DNA of 64,000 nucleotides from assembly GCA_016110215.1 (NCBI GenBank), contig JADWQD010000014.1:496001-560000 (forward strand), read 5' to 3'. A program made the translations under genes and the position numbers. Below the pieces are notes generated by a model, which was given only the letters and a program-made list of their open reading frames with translations, searched no databases and had not been told where the DNA came from. Below, one piece after another: positions 44,884 to 54,789 of this stretch. The DNA comes from Capronia americana. Taxonomy: Eukaryota; Ascomycota; Eurotiomycetes; Chaetothyriales; Herpotrichiellaceae. Position 1 is the first letter of the stretch. Each line of letters begins with the position of its first letter.

Positions 44884-46029
44884 CTAACGGACTCGTCCCA
44901 TACTCTTCCCGATTTGACTTTCCCAATTCGCCGCCCTTTCGAACCCATTACTCGCTGTCTGGAAGTCCATCATAGCCTGGTACACCGCCTCTTTACTGGT
45001 CGTTACGAACGGTCCATACTGCACGATATTCTGATCCAACGGCTGGCCCGCCACCAGGATGAAATGAGCAACGTCGGAAGCGCCTTCCTCCACGGATGCT
45101 GTGACCACGTCGCCAGATTGTTCAAACACCACATTGTGGTAAGGCGTTACTGTCTCTGCCTTTGCGGCATCCGGGCCGTTCGAGAATGTCACTGCTCCTT
45201 CCAAGGTATATGCGAAGGCGTTCCACCCCTGAGGCACCTCCTGTGTGATTTTGCCGCCAGGTTGGATCTCGATGTCAAGAAGCCAGACCGGCGTGTAGGC
45301 GAGGTCTTTTAGCGATTCGACGCCCTGCGATTTGCCGGAAATCACCTTGACAGTGACCTTGCCGTCGTCGGTCTTCGCGATGGGGATCTCGCCCGCGCGG
45401 AGGTCACGGTACCGCGGTTCGCAGGATTTCAGCTCCTCCGGGAGGTCGACCCACAGTTGCATCCCCACGTTGATGTCTTCGGTTTGAACGGGCATTTCGG
45501 CGTGCATGATGCCCTTCCCTGCTGTCATGAACTGCAAATCGCCGGGACCGATCGTCCCCTTGTTGCCTGCAAAGTCTTCATGGTCGACGCCGCCCTTGAG
45601 GAGGTATGTGATCGTCTCTTGCCCGCGGTGGGGGTGATCAGGGAACCCTGCGCCAGGAGGGATTCGGAAGTGATCGAGCATGAGAAAGGGAGTAAAGTGT
45701 CGGAGCCTCGGTGTTCCTATTGAGCGGCGGACCACGGCGCCTGCACCCTCGGATTGTTCGCGGGCGAGGAAGGAGAATTTGATTTCTCGTGGTGTGCCGG
45801 ACATGTTTGCTGTTGTTGAGATAAAGTGGGAGGGGATCAGTGGAAGGCCTATAAACGACGGCGCTGATGCTGATGTAGTTGGTGTTTTAGCTAGTTGAGT
45901 CCGATGTAAACTGTTGCTTAGTAGTGACCTGGTTTGGTGCAAGAATGTTCTTGTCGAAGCCACGTTGCTGTAGTATGCAATGATGATTGCTGTTACGATG
46001 ATGATCAAGAAAGACCAGACTTGCTTCAT
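44884..46029 (-). CDS. Pirin family protein with possible N-terminal anchor
   Basis: The open frame from 46029 codes for 381 aa. The pirin domain starts at the internal ATG 45804 (Met76), which alone would give 306 aa, the normal pirin length. The bicupin fold is clear. The metal ligands sit in 'DHPHRGQETITYLL' and 'GIMHAEMP', followed by 'GMQLWVDLP', and the C-terminal cupin has 'GWNAFAYTLEGAV'. Pirins are iron-binding nuclear or cytosolic proteins; some have quercetinase activity. The extra 75 residues begin with a hydrophobic segment (residues 5-21) that could be a signal anchor, then a Ser/Thr/Arg-rich stretch that could be a mitochondrial presequence. Either start is possible; two isoforms in different compartments are conceivable. 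The gene diverges from the RapZ-like gene. Confidence 0.92.
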   Translation of the reverse strand: MKQVWSFLIIIVTAIIIAYYSNVASTRTFLHQTRSLLSNSLHRTQLAKTPTTSASAPSFIGLPLIPSHFISTTANMSGTPREIKFSFLAREQSEGAGAVVRRSIGTPRLRHFTPFLMLDHFRIPPGAGFPDHPHRGQETITYLLKGGVDHEDFAGNKGTIGPGDLQFMTAGKGIMHAEMPVQTEDINVGMQLWVDLPEELKSCEPRYRDLRAGEIPIAKTDDGKVTVKVISGKSQGVESLKDLAYTPVWLLDIEIQPGGKITQEVPQGWNAFAYTLEGAVTFSNGPDAAKAETVTPYHNVVFEQSGDVVTASVEEGASDVAHFILVAGQPLDQNIVQYGPFVTTSKEAVYQAMMDFQTASNGFERAANWESQIGKSMGRVR

Positions 46030-46514
46030 GTGAAGGAAAATGACGGTACTTATACCTTTGGGCGAGGGACGAATATGCTGGAAGATACAGCACTATTCGA
46101 AGAGCAGAATCAGCATTGGATAATGGGCATCATGGTAGCTTATGAAGGGGTGTGGGTGTCTTGTTCTCCCTCCAGATCGTGCAGTGTCTGCGGCGAAGGG
46201 AGATCGCTCAGCAAACCGTCAACCATCAATTAGCAAAGACCTTCGGCAATTGTTCCGCAGTCAATGATTGTGTAAGAATCAGTCAGCAAGCAGGGAAGTC
46301 AGCCTCGTCATGTGATTGCCAATAGTTACCGAGGCTGTTCGCGCGCATAAGGCTGAAGCTTCGACATCTGCCACTTGACTCAACAAGACTGAGCCTTTCC
46401 CACAAAACCGGTGAAACGGTACCAGCTGATATACGGTTGGCAGACACTCACTGCACGCGGACAAAATCTGCCACTGGGAACAAGTCGTACCTGACTCTGT
46501 GACGAACATGCGAC
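46030..46514. promoter_or_regulatory. Divergent spacer between pirin and the RapZ-like gene
   Basis: A 485-base region between two start codons on opposite strands, likely a shared promoter. I see no strong named motif. If the shorter pirin start (45804) is used, the spacer is about 710 bases. Confidence 0.35.
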
Positions 46515-47192
46515 ATGAGTGACAGGATCGAGAATATCGATGACGATGTAGCAATCGACAACGCCACGGAGCATGGGGCTCCAAGAAACTCGAACTCTTT
46601 CCGTCTCTCGATCATCTCATTCGGGCACGCAAGTGGACCGCTCAAGCCGAACGAGGTCAAGGCTGTAGAGCACCTCATCTTTTCTGTGCGAGATGTCGAG
46701 AACCCACCTGTCAAGCTCCGGAAGACGCACACCGGCGTTTCTGCGCGTTTGCAAAAAGAGATCTTTAGCAATCAAGCCGCGAGGACGAAGCTCGATGCCA
46801 TTCTTCAAGCCGTAGAGGCAAAGATGACCGAGTTCCGCAGGACGCGTAGCCAGACGGACGACACCATGGAAGGACTATCCTCATCCTCGCTTGTCTGTTC
46901 GACGCTTCTCATCGGAATCATGTGCGAGCAAGGCAAGCACCGTAGCGTGGCTTTCGCAGAGGAGCTTGCCCGGAAGATTACGCCCAATGATGGCTGGACC
47001 GTCTCAGTTGAGCATCGCGAGCTCGGTCTCTTACTGCCTGATGCCGAAAATCGAGACTCTGATGAGCGGAGCGCGGATGCCAAAGCCCTGCGCAAGAGCA
47101 AAAGGCAGCGTGAGCAAGAAAGAAAGAAAGGTAGGTCAATGGCAGGGAGGGTTTTCGAGGATGATTCCTTCGGTAGTGAAGAAATGGAGTAG
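46515..47192 (+). CDS. RapZ C-terminal-domain-like protein
   Basis: A single-exon protein of 225 aa. The core (about residues 30-180) resembles the C-terminal domain of bacterial RapZ: 'LSIISFGHASGPLKPNEVKAV', 'IFSVRDVENPP', then 'IGIMCEQGKHRSVAFAEELA' with the Gly-Lys/Arg-His-Arg-Ser signature and a late 'VSVEHREL'. Bacterial RapZ is an RNA-binding adapter that senses glucosamine-6-phosphate and guides RNase E. The kinase-like N-terminal half of RapZ is absent, so this is the stand-alone C-terminal form found in eukaryotes. The last 40 residues are Lys/Arg/Glu-rich ('LRKSKRQREQERKKGR'), suiting RNA binding or nuclear targeting, with an acidic end. Its role in fungi is unknown to me. Confidence 0.8.
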   Translation: MSDRIENIDDDVAIDNATEHGAPRNSNSFRLSIISFGHASGPLKPNEVKAVEHLIFSVRDVENPPVKLRKTHTGVSARLQKEIFSNQAARTKLDAILQAVEAKMTEFRRTRSQTDDTMEGLSSSSLVCSTLLIGIMCEQGKHRSVAFAEELARKITPNDGWTVSVEHRELGLLLPDAENRDSDERSADAKALRKSKRQREQERKKGRSMAGRVFEDDSFGSEEME

Positions 47193-48061
47193 ACGGCAGG
47201 AAAGGTCTAGAGGGGGGGCGAGAAGACACTCTATCAAGGCAGACTTCCAGTATGCTTTTCTTCACACTCCCTGCCCCATCCGGTGCTGGGTGTTGGACCG
47301 AGCAGTAACAATGGCGACCGCGGTATCCGATCTAGACTCGCGGGAATATTTCACTCTCTCAAAAGGCCTGACTTACCACAAGACGATCGCGGGCGCCATG
47401 GGTTCCTAACAAGCGCTCTTACGAGCGTCTGCGCTCGAAGTGTAGGGCATCCAAGCTTATATCCACATCCGCAATCTCCTCTCCGATCCGATCGAACCGT
47501 CTTACATGCGTACATACTGTACGAGAATTACCGAGTAGATCGCACCCTGCAGAGTCTTTGTTCACATCTGAGCAACATGTACCTTGTGAGAGAGACGACA
47601 AAGGGCAGCAAGCGCGAGCAGAGTATACGGCCAAAACGTGTGCGCAGCATCTACTGCATGTAGAAGGGTTCTCACCGAGACAGCGAACTACTATTCCCAG
47701 TCAAGTAGCTCGCTTACTCCAGGAATCAACCCCCGTCCACTCCATGTTTCCCCGATCCGCTTTGCGGAGAGAGTCGTGCATCGTGCAGCTGCCGATGCCA
47801 ACTCCCAGAATCGGAGCCGCGCCTCGAATAGACGGGACGCGGCACAGATATTACTGTACATATATAGCAGTGTAATTCTTCATATCACCTTTCTACATCG
47901 ACCATCGACGACGTGCCGCGGTGAAACGTGAAGGTTCTCAAGAGTCCCTTGTCATTTGCTTACTGCTTCTTCCCTACCGCCTCGCCTAGTTGCTCGCCAT
48001 CAAATCAGCAGAGAACATAATTAACTACTTACGGAATACATCGACTCGCCTCCTAAGTACC
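47193..48061. other. Intergenic region
   Basis: About 870 bases between two plus-strand genes. Short overlapping ORFs (47283-47931) have no domain. A TATATA stretch lies near 47860. No RNA gene or repeat recognised. Confidence 0.35.
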
Positions 48062-49230
48062 ATGTTCTACGAGCCAGGCAAGACGGACCATAATCTCCCT
48101 CATGATCCATTCAAGGTCAGTCAGGCTCTCACCCAGCACCGTACAGTCTGGTTCATACTCCAGTGATTCTTCCGTGCTTGCAAGCCGGATGGGAAGAGAA
48201 AAAGCAAACCAAGATGTCCACTTTCTATTATCCTATATCTATCCGAAGAGAAGCGTCAACCTGAAAACTGACGTCTCCCCAACCTCTCTCTCTCTTCATC
48301 AGGCCTGCGTGATCCCCCGACCCATAGGCTGGATCAGCACGATCAACCCACAACCGGATCAGCAATCACAATCTACAACCAACAATGACAATGACAACAG
48401 CAATGGTACCGGCCCCCGCCCCGTCCCCGGAATCGGGAAAGCAAATCTCGCGCCCTTTTCACAGTTCAACAACCTGACCTTCGACCCGCCTTGTGAGTAT
48501 TTTCTCTCTATTCACTCTCTGTGTCGCCGTTCCTCTTTTCCCACAGAATTCAACGGGGGACCGCCTTCTATTCTAAATACTACACACTACACACTCCACT
48601 CTCCACTCTCCATGATGCACATACTAATCAGTGGGACACCCTGCCCGCCATGCCTATGCAGACATCATGTTCTCCAGCAACCAGACCCCCTCGCGCCAGC
48701 AAAAGGACACGGTCCGCAACGTCGAGGCCACGGGCGTCTTCTGCTGGCAACTCGCCACCTACGCGCTGCGCGAGGCCGTCAACATCACCGCCGAACAGGT
48801 CCCCTATGGGGTTGACGAGTTCGAGCGCGCCGGCCTGGAGAAGGAGTATTCCACCGTCTTAGCCACGGCCGTGCCCATGGTCAAGGCCAGTCCCGTCAAG
48901 TTCGAGTGTGAGTATTATACGACGCTTCGGCTGCCGGGGAACCCGCCCATGGGCAGCGCCGATGTGGTCATCGGCAAGGTCGTGGGCATTCACATCGAGG
49001 ACGGGGTGCTGACCGAGGATGGGAAGATTGACGTGAGCAAGACGCAGCCGATTGCGAGATGTGGTTATTACGACTATGCCGTTGTGACCGAGACCTTTCA
49101 AATGATCGTGCCGGGCGGGACGACGGACACGCTTTACGGATTGGAGGGAAGTGTGAGAAAGCACAAGGCTGCGAGAGAGGCCGGGAGGAGAATGGGTGTA
49201 TCTGCTGATGACGAGCAGGGCCCTCCATAG
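48062..49230 (+). CDS. Flavin reductase-like (FMN-binding split-barrel) protein
   Basis: Three exons: 48062-48115, 48303-48492 and 48662-49230; 270 aa, with rather long introns of 187 and 169 nt. The fold is the FMN-binding split barrel of the flavin reductase/NtaB-DIM6 family: 'ACVIPRPIGWIST' at the start, 'ANLAPFSQFNNLTFDPPYIM' (spliced across exons 2 and 3), 'KDTVRNVEATGVFCWQLAT' and 'VIGKVVGIHIED'. These proteins bind FMN and reduce flavins, or act as redox or protective enzymes. An unusual Gln/Asn/Asp-rich insertion of about 25 residues (48345-48420) lies in the first barrel strand region. The C-terminus is basic. The short first exon (18 codons, 'MFYEPGKTDHNLPHDPFK') was chosen because it restores the conserved 'HDPFKACVIPRPIGW'. 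Confidence 0.9.
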
Positions 49231-49461
49231 ACTGCCAGCTAATCATCATATCACGCCACACCATCGTGCACCCACATTGTCTCCAAGGCAGCCTACCAAT
49301 ACTTGTCGCTATCCTGTTTCCAGTGAGCCACCACTCGCTTCGTTCTTCCAATGCTGCTCTGTCATTCCAAAAAGAATGTGTGTGTCGTAGAGTTCATCTC
49401 AAAAGTCACTGGATGCCAATACCTCCGCAGAAGCGCCGAAAGACACCGTCATTTCCACCCT

Positions 49462-51859
49462 TCAGACAAGTCCCTGGCACATCACTTCGTCTTCCTCCAT
49501 GGCTTCAGCAGTATCGGTTGAGATATTGTTCTTCCGGGATGTCCTAAGAGATCCGTAGGCCTTGCGAGGTGTGATCCGCTTGGAACCGGAAACTTTACGA
49601 GGCGTAGTCCGTCTGAAGATGCTGGTTTTATGTGGCGTACGCCGCTTGAGAGTCCCCACTGCTTCTTCCAATTTCTCAACCACTGTCGCGCTAGGAACCT
49701 TTTCCGAGTTGCCTTTGGCCTCGTTGTCATCATTGCTCTCTGAAGTGCCTTTGGCATCGGTGTCAGCTCTGCTCTCTGATGCAGTATGGCAGCTATCGCG
49801 GTCAATTTTAGCGACCGAGTCAACCACAACATCGAAAGGACCGGGACCATATTCATCAAGCCAAGGATCAGAAGAAGGTTCCACCATGCGGCGGTGGTGG
49901 CCTGGTGGTAGCTGAAGTTCAACGCTGCGAGCCTCGTCGCCAGAAGGGCAAAGTCCATACTCGTCAGTCTCATGCTCGATCGAGCATGTCGCCGGTCGAC
50001 CAGTGGAAATGGGCGAAGCAACGATGGCCGGTGGCGGAGTATGAATCTCAGACGAGACGGCTCGCCCAGGGAATGGTGGAGGAGCCGGCTTCAGGCCGCT
50101 CAAGAGGTCATAGGTGCTTTCCTGCTTACTCTGAATCTTGTTAACACAAAAACGATCTCCTAGGCAGGTTTGCAGTGTTACTGACCTCGGCATAAAGTGG
50201 TGGATCTGCTCCAGCCTCGAGGTCGCTTTCAACTTCTGTGAACGACGAAACTCTTCCCGGGAGATAAGGTGGTGAAAACTTGTTTGATGCCGATCTTCCC
50301 CGTCCAAAGGCAAGGTCTGCTGACCACAGTGGGGTTCTCGGGAAAAGTGTTGGTGACCATACGTCCTGCTATTGTGTCAGTGTCCGGCCATGAGGGTCGA
50401 TAAGGGGTTTGCTCACGTCTTCTGAGGTGGTGTTGAAGCAGTTCTCCTTCTTCTCTGGACTGGTTGACAGCTGTTTATCCAACGCAGAATCAGGCAAATG
50501 GACAGGCTTCATCTCGTCAATGGCGCCGGATGTTGGAACAATTGTGGAATCGGCACAAATATTTTCGTGCAGATAGCCATGAGCATCAGAGAATGGGTTC
50601 ATCTGTTCGGCGCTCGGCTCGTCAACCTGTTCAGAGTGCTTGAAGCGCTCACGGAAATCTTCACGAGTAGGCTTTCCCTTCCATTTCTCATCGATTAGTC
50701 GGTATCTCGTGGATGAATGCCTAGGGCAAGTATTTGGTCCATGCAAGTTCTCTGAATTCGTAGCGTATTGGTAAAGGAATGGCATACTAGGCGTGAACTC
50801 ATTGCGTTGCTTGTCAGGAAGAGCATCGCCAAAATCGGTCTCACCGGCTGGGTCTAGGCAAGAGTCGAATCTGTCGCGTTCTGAAATCGAACTGGAAGAG
50901 GTGTTCGCCATTCCGGTGTCGACGGAAGTTGTCTCCGATACGTCCCCGGCCTTCTCGTTGCTGATAAAAGCTTGCTCTTCCTTGGGATCCTCGAATGGAT
51001 TTTCCAGCGGCTCACTTGCTGCCAAAGGAGGAGAATCAATTTCTGACAACGGGCTGCCAAGAGGCGGAATGGAATGAAGGCTGTTCTCGATACCCCCTTG
51101 TGCCTGAGCCATAGCTTGTTGGAATTTTATTGTAGAACCCAGTACCGGTGGACTTCGCGGCCTCCCACTAGGTATCATCTCTCGGTGGTCTCTCACAAAA
51201 CATTGGAGCAGAGGAGTCGTAGCCAGCTGCATCGGAGGCAGGGCAGGTGTTGAGTTCGGAATGTCGATGGGAACAGCTCGCGGCTCAACGTCAATGATTG
51301 ATTTTCCAGGCTTGAATCTGACTGATTTCTTGGAACTCAATGACTTGGTGGGTGAGGGTGTGTTGACTCGGGAATCGACCTTATCGCTCACCAAAGGGGC
51401 ATCGTCCTCGGAAGACTTATGTCTCTTATCCTTGTAGAACAACGACGTAGGTGCCCGGATTGCATCGGCCAAAGTCTCGAGGAATGTTCTGGGTGGCTCG
51501 GACTTGGTCAGTCTCGATGTAGGGCGTGCCAACGACCCCTTCGCAGGGTGTGGGCTGGGGGTTCGAAATCGCTTCCAACCGGCTTTTGGCTGCACATGAT
51601 CGGTTGGAAAGTACACTTCTTCCTCGAGAATGTCTGGCTTGCTGGGAGAGCTGTCGCCAGTGTCAACACGAGTCCTCATCCCAGGCCATCAGACTTACGT
51701 TTTCTTCCGAACGGAACCCAAGACAGATTGCAGACTCTTGCGTGGAGAAAGGCCAGGAACGGTCGTCGAACGTGCTCGGTAGGGCGATGGTGTTCTGTAC
51801 ACCTGCTGCGGTGGCAGAGGCTCGTCGACGGTACGGCGCCGAAGGCTGGAGAGAGGCAT
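49462..51859 (-). CDS. Large disordered protein of unknown function
   Basis: Four exons on the minus strand: 51859-51699, 51650-50417, 50365-50186 and 50136-49462; 749 aa with introns of 48-51 nt. The N-terminus ('LRRRTVDEPLPPQQVYRTP', 'SPRKSLQSVLGSVRKKT') is basic. The body is Ser/Pro/Glu-rich with short linear motifs but no domain. Near the C-terminus three basic units follow each other (RRTTPRK, SKRITPRK and RRTPHK types). These resemble histone-like or DNA-binding tails and contain Thr-Pro sites for proline-directed kinases. The last residues are acidic. It could be a nuclear, cell-cycle-regulated scaffold; that is inference from composition. I cannot name the family. Confidence 0.75.
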
Positions 51860-52252
51860 CGTTGCCAGCTAGGATGATAATTATAAGGCATCCAAGAATC
51901 AACGAGATGGCAGAGTTCAAGGCACTTAAGCCCAAGAATCGAGTTGATGAGTTACCAGTATCATAATTTTGCCGTAAAAAAAAGCAGAAACAATGCGGCA
52001 GAGATGAAGCCCATTTGAATCATTGTTGAGGTTTGTGGCAGGCGCCGGGAACGCCGTGCAATTTCTCCCGGCGTTCGCTTCATCGCATCATCGCATCATC
52101 GCATCATCGGCGTCGTCGTTCGGCAAGAGCGACTGGTGCGTCTGGTGCACTGTTCCCTGGCAAACAATGCCCAAAGAGACCATCAGCCGCTGCCCCTCTG
52201 CACAACATCCCTGGTCGCCGCACTTCTCAAGCTGTGTCTTCACGTTGTCGTG
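51860..52252. repeat. Intergenic region with GCATCATC repeat
   Basis: An imperfect (GCATCATC)n run lies at about 52081-52109, followed by CGTCGTCG. The rest of this 390-base spacer carries the promoter of the gene starting at 51859 and the 3' region of the ferredoxin gene. Confidence 0.45.
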
Positions 52253-52513
52253 TCACAAGTCAAGCTCCACCTCGACACTCGCAGGACTTGAACTGCAAAT
52301 GAGAACGCCATTTTCTCCCTCCAGGATGCCGTCGATCTCCCCTTTCAAGAGCTTCACCTCACACGTTCCACACGCGCCAGACCGGCAGCCATAGTCAGGC
52401 GTCAAGCCAGACCTTTCCGCCAGCTGGAGAAGTGTGAGTCGATCTTTGGCTAACCACTTCACCGTCTTGTTTGACTTCCGAAAGACAATGGTGGCTTCTT
52501 CGATGTCTTGCAT
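52253..52513 (-). CDS. Stand-alone [2Fe-2S] ferredoxin
   Basis: A single-exon protein of 86 aa. The plant-type ferredoxin signature is complete: Cys-X4-Cys-X2-Cys in 'GCRSGACGTCEVKLLKG' and a fourth Cys 29 residues later in 'GVLICSSSPAS'. The sequence before it ('TLLQLAERSGLTPDYGCRSG') matches the C-terminal ferredoxin modules of phthalate-dioxygenase-reductase-like and MOSC-linked oxidoreductases rather than mitochondrial adrenodoxin. There is no presequence, so it is probably cytosolic. Normally this module is fused to a flavin/NAD reductase; here it stands alone with its own ATG, and I see no remnant of a fused partner upstream. It lies about 340 bases downstream of the short-chain dehydrogenase on the same strand. 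Its electron partners are unknown. Confidence 0.85.
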   Translation of the reverse strand: MQDIEEATIVFRKSNKTVKWLAKDRLTLLQLAERSGLTPDYGCRSGACGTCEVKLLKGEIDGILEGENGVLICSSSPASVEVELDL

Positions 52514-52854
52514 ATTGCCTGTTGCTTGTCGGTGCTGGGACGAGGATTGCTACGGACTGTTGCGAGGGATTTGGTTATGTCGTTAAGTTTGAGAGGGTGA
52601 GACTGACGTTCATCACAGAGAGAAGGGGAATATCAGCCGAGTATCTCGGTATTCTCGCCGTGTCAGAGTACGGAGCAGCACGTCGCACCCGGTGGCAGCG
52701 CAGTCACAGGACATACAAAGAGTTCCGTGTCCAGCATTCAACTATGGCACAAGAGACCAGCTCAGTACAAGGGATTTTATGCGAAAGAAAACTATACGCA
52801 AAGCTAGGGTTTGCGCCGGCCCATCAAGACACCGTTTGACCCTGCTGAGCATTA
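52514..52854. other. Spacer between ferredoxin and short-chain dehydrogenase
   Basis: 341 bases with no reductase-like sequence in any frame on the minus strand, so the ferredoxin is not a detached exon of a larger visible gene. It probably holds the ferredoxin promoter. Confidence 0.4.
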
Positions 52855-54034
52855 TCAGTGACTCTTCATTGATTCCAAAACCACGAGGGGATTGGCAAAG
52901 CTGAGCTCATCGATGGTCTCCCGCCACAACTTGTCGGTGAGCTGCTTCCCTTCTGGCGTGTAGAGTAATGATGCAAATCTGGGTGCAGACATGTATCAGC
53001 GTCACGCAAAAGAGAAGGGTTGGATATGGCAGTATTAACTCACGGTGCGATCTCCCAACCCATGATAAAAGCCCCATGGGACTCCGGTCCTCTCATTACA
53101 CTGGCGTCGATGTATGCAGCTGCACCATCCGGCAAGTTCCTTGTAACGCCCAGCTCAAATATCTTTGCAAGCACCAGCAAAGCGCCTGGCGTGCCACGTC
53201 CGAGCTTGGTACCGCCGATCGCACCTGGGTCCACCATATTGACGATGACGTCCTGCCCCGACACATAGTCCATAAGTTTCCAAAGGAACATTTGACCCAG
53301 GAGTTTGGAGATGCTGTAGTAGTCACCACCGTTAAAGTTTCGTGGGTCATCGAATGACGGCAGGAGAGGCGTCTTGGCCCTGTTCTTGAACTTCGCGGTG
53401 AAGGCGAGCGCCGAGTTAACAATCGTCATTCGGCCTGCTCTGCCTGACGGGGACTTTTGCCGCAGGACGGGAAGAAGGAGAACAGCAAGCAGTGCGGTCG
53501 AAAGGTAGTTGATTTGAATCGTCTCCTCGTGTCCGGTGCTGGGGACTGTGGCAAACTTCCATTTGTAGATGCCAGCATTGAGAATGACAATGTCGAGCCG
53601 GGACAGCTCAGTTTCTGCACGGCGGGTAAAGGCTTGGATTGAGTCATATGAGCTCATATCCAGCTCCCACACCTCAATGGTTGCTTTGGGAAAGCTCGCT
53701 TTCAGCCTGTCTGCTGCCTCTTTTCCCTTGTGAACAGACCGGACAGCGATGATTAGGTGAGAGAGCTTTATCGAAAGAAGTTGGCGAGCGCTTTCAAACC
53801 CAAGCCCTGTCAATGTTCGTCAGCACCCACTGACTCCGTACAGGCTCCACAGCAGGTCGCCAACAAAGGCGGACATGCAGACTTACCCGTGTTGCTGCCG
53901 GTAATGATCGCAGCCTGGCCGGAGAGATCGGTGCCCTTTGGAGGATATCGAATCTTGGCTCGGAACTGGTTCTTGATGAAAACCCTAGGGAAGAACGGGG
54001 TGGTGAGGGGCGGCAAGTCTCTGGATCCTGGCAT
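52855..54034 (-). CDS. Short-chain dehydrogenase/reductase
   Basis: Three exons: 54034-53887, 53806-53044 and 52978-52855; 344 aa with introns of 80 and 64 nt. It is a classical SDR. The cofactor motif Thr-Gly-X3-Gly-X-Gly ('TGSNTGLG') is completed only across the first splice. 'ILNAGIY' stabilises the fold, a catalytic Ser follows in 'VNSALAFT', and Tyr-X3-Lys is in 'DYYSISK'. The preceding 45 residues ('FFPRVFIKNQFRAKIRYPP') match the N-terminus of many fungal SDRs related to retinol dehydrogenase and secondary-metabolite ketoreductases. The C-terminal exon ends 'NPLVVLESMKSH'. Cofactor preference and substrate are not clear. The in-frame stop at the end of exon 2 is a false stop inside the donor site. 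Confidence 0.92.
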
Positions 54035-54789
54035 GGTGATATGAGAATATCTGTTGTATGGGGAGGTTCGATGCTGGGAGTGAACGTGAGCACGAACAAC
54101 AAGCCATGCTGCACATCGAATCGATCATATATGTGCTCCTTGGCCCTATCAAATGGTCCCATGGCTGCCCGCTCCGGCTCCGAGTTGTGATTAACTGGGC
54201 CGGATATGAAGGTCGCAACACTAAACCCTATGCTGCTCTCATATTGAATTCCGCAATGAGCATGCACGGAGTGCAGGACGATCCGAAAGGTGATCTGAGC
54301 AGCAAGTGCGCAAGATCTGACGCTCGCCTGTGATGCATTAGCGTAGGCTAGAGCATGTTTCGTCCAATGGGACCGCTGAAATGTCACGCCATGCCGAATC
54401 GGGCAAACAATATGGTGCATGAGGGCCCCTCACCGAATCAAACGTGGGAGGCAGCAGCATAATTGAAAGTTTCGCAAGCTTGGGTTTCCTTGACCTTCAA
54501 CTTCTCTGCACTGCTCTCGATCGTTCGCCTAAAAGGGTCAACAATCTCCTCCGAACTTGCGTAGACGCCTGACCCTTCGCAATTTGCAGGCGTGTGCTCC
54601 GTAGGGCCGAGCTATCCGGAGCGCAATCAAGAAGCACGGAGCGCGTTTGAGGGACATTCTTCGAAAAGGGAGTTGGCATTTCTGGACATACGATGCCTAC
54701 CGCAAATACTTCGGGTAAGTTCTGGATCGAGGTGGGCGGAGATGGACTTCAGGCTCAGCAGCTCACACAACTTCGCACATCAAGCAGAG
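54035..54789. other. Divergent intergenic region
   Basis: About 755 bases between the dehydrogenase start (minus) and the regulator-like gene (plus). The frame that continues upstream of 54790 has no domain and is read as leader. No RNA gene or repeat seen. Confidence 0.35.

Noticed and set aside
53040..53043. The stop codon ending the dehydrogenase after 'MGWEIAP'
   Set aside because: It lies in a GTGAGT donor; splicing to 52978 adds a conserved-looking C-terminus of about 41 residues.
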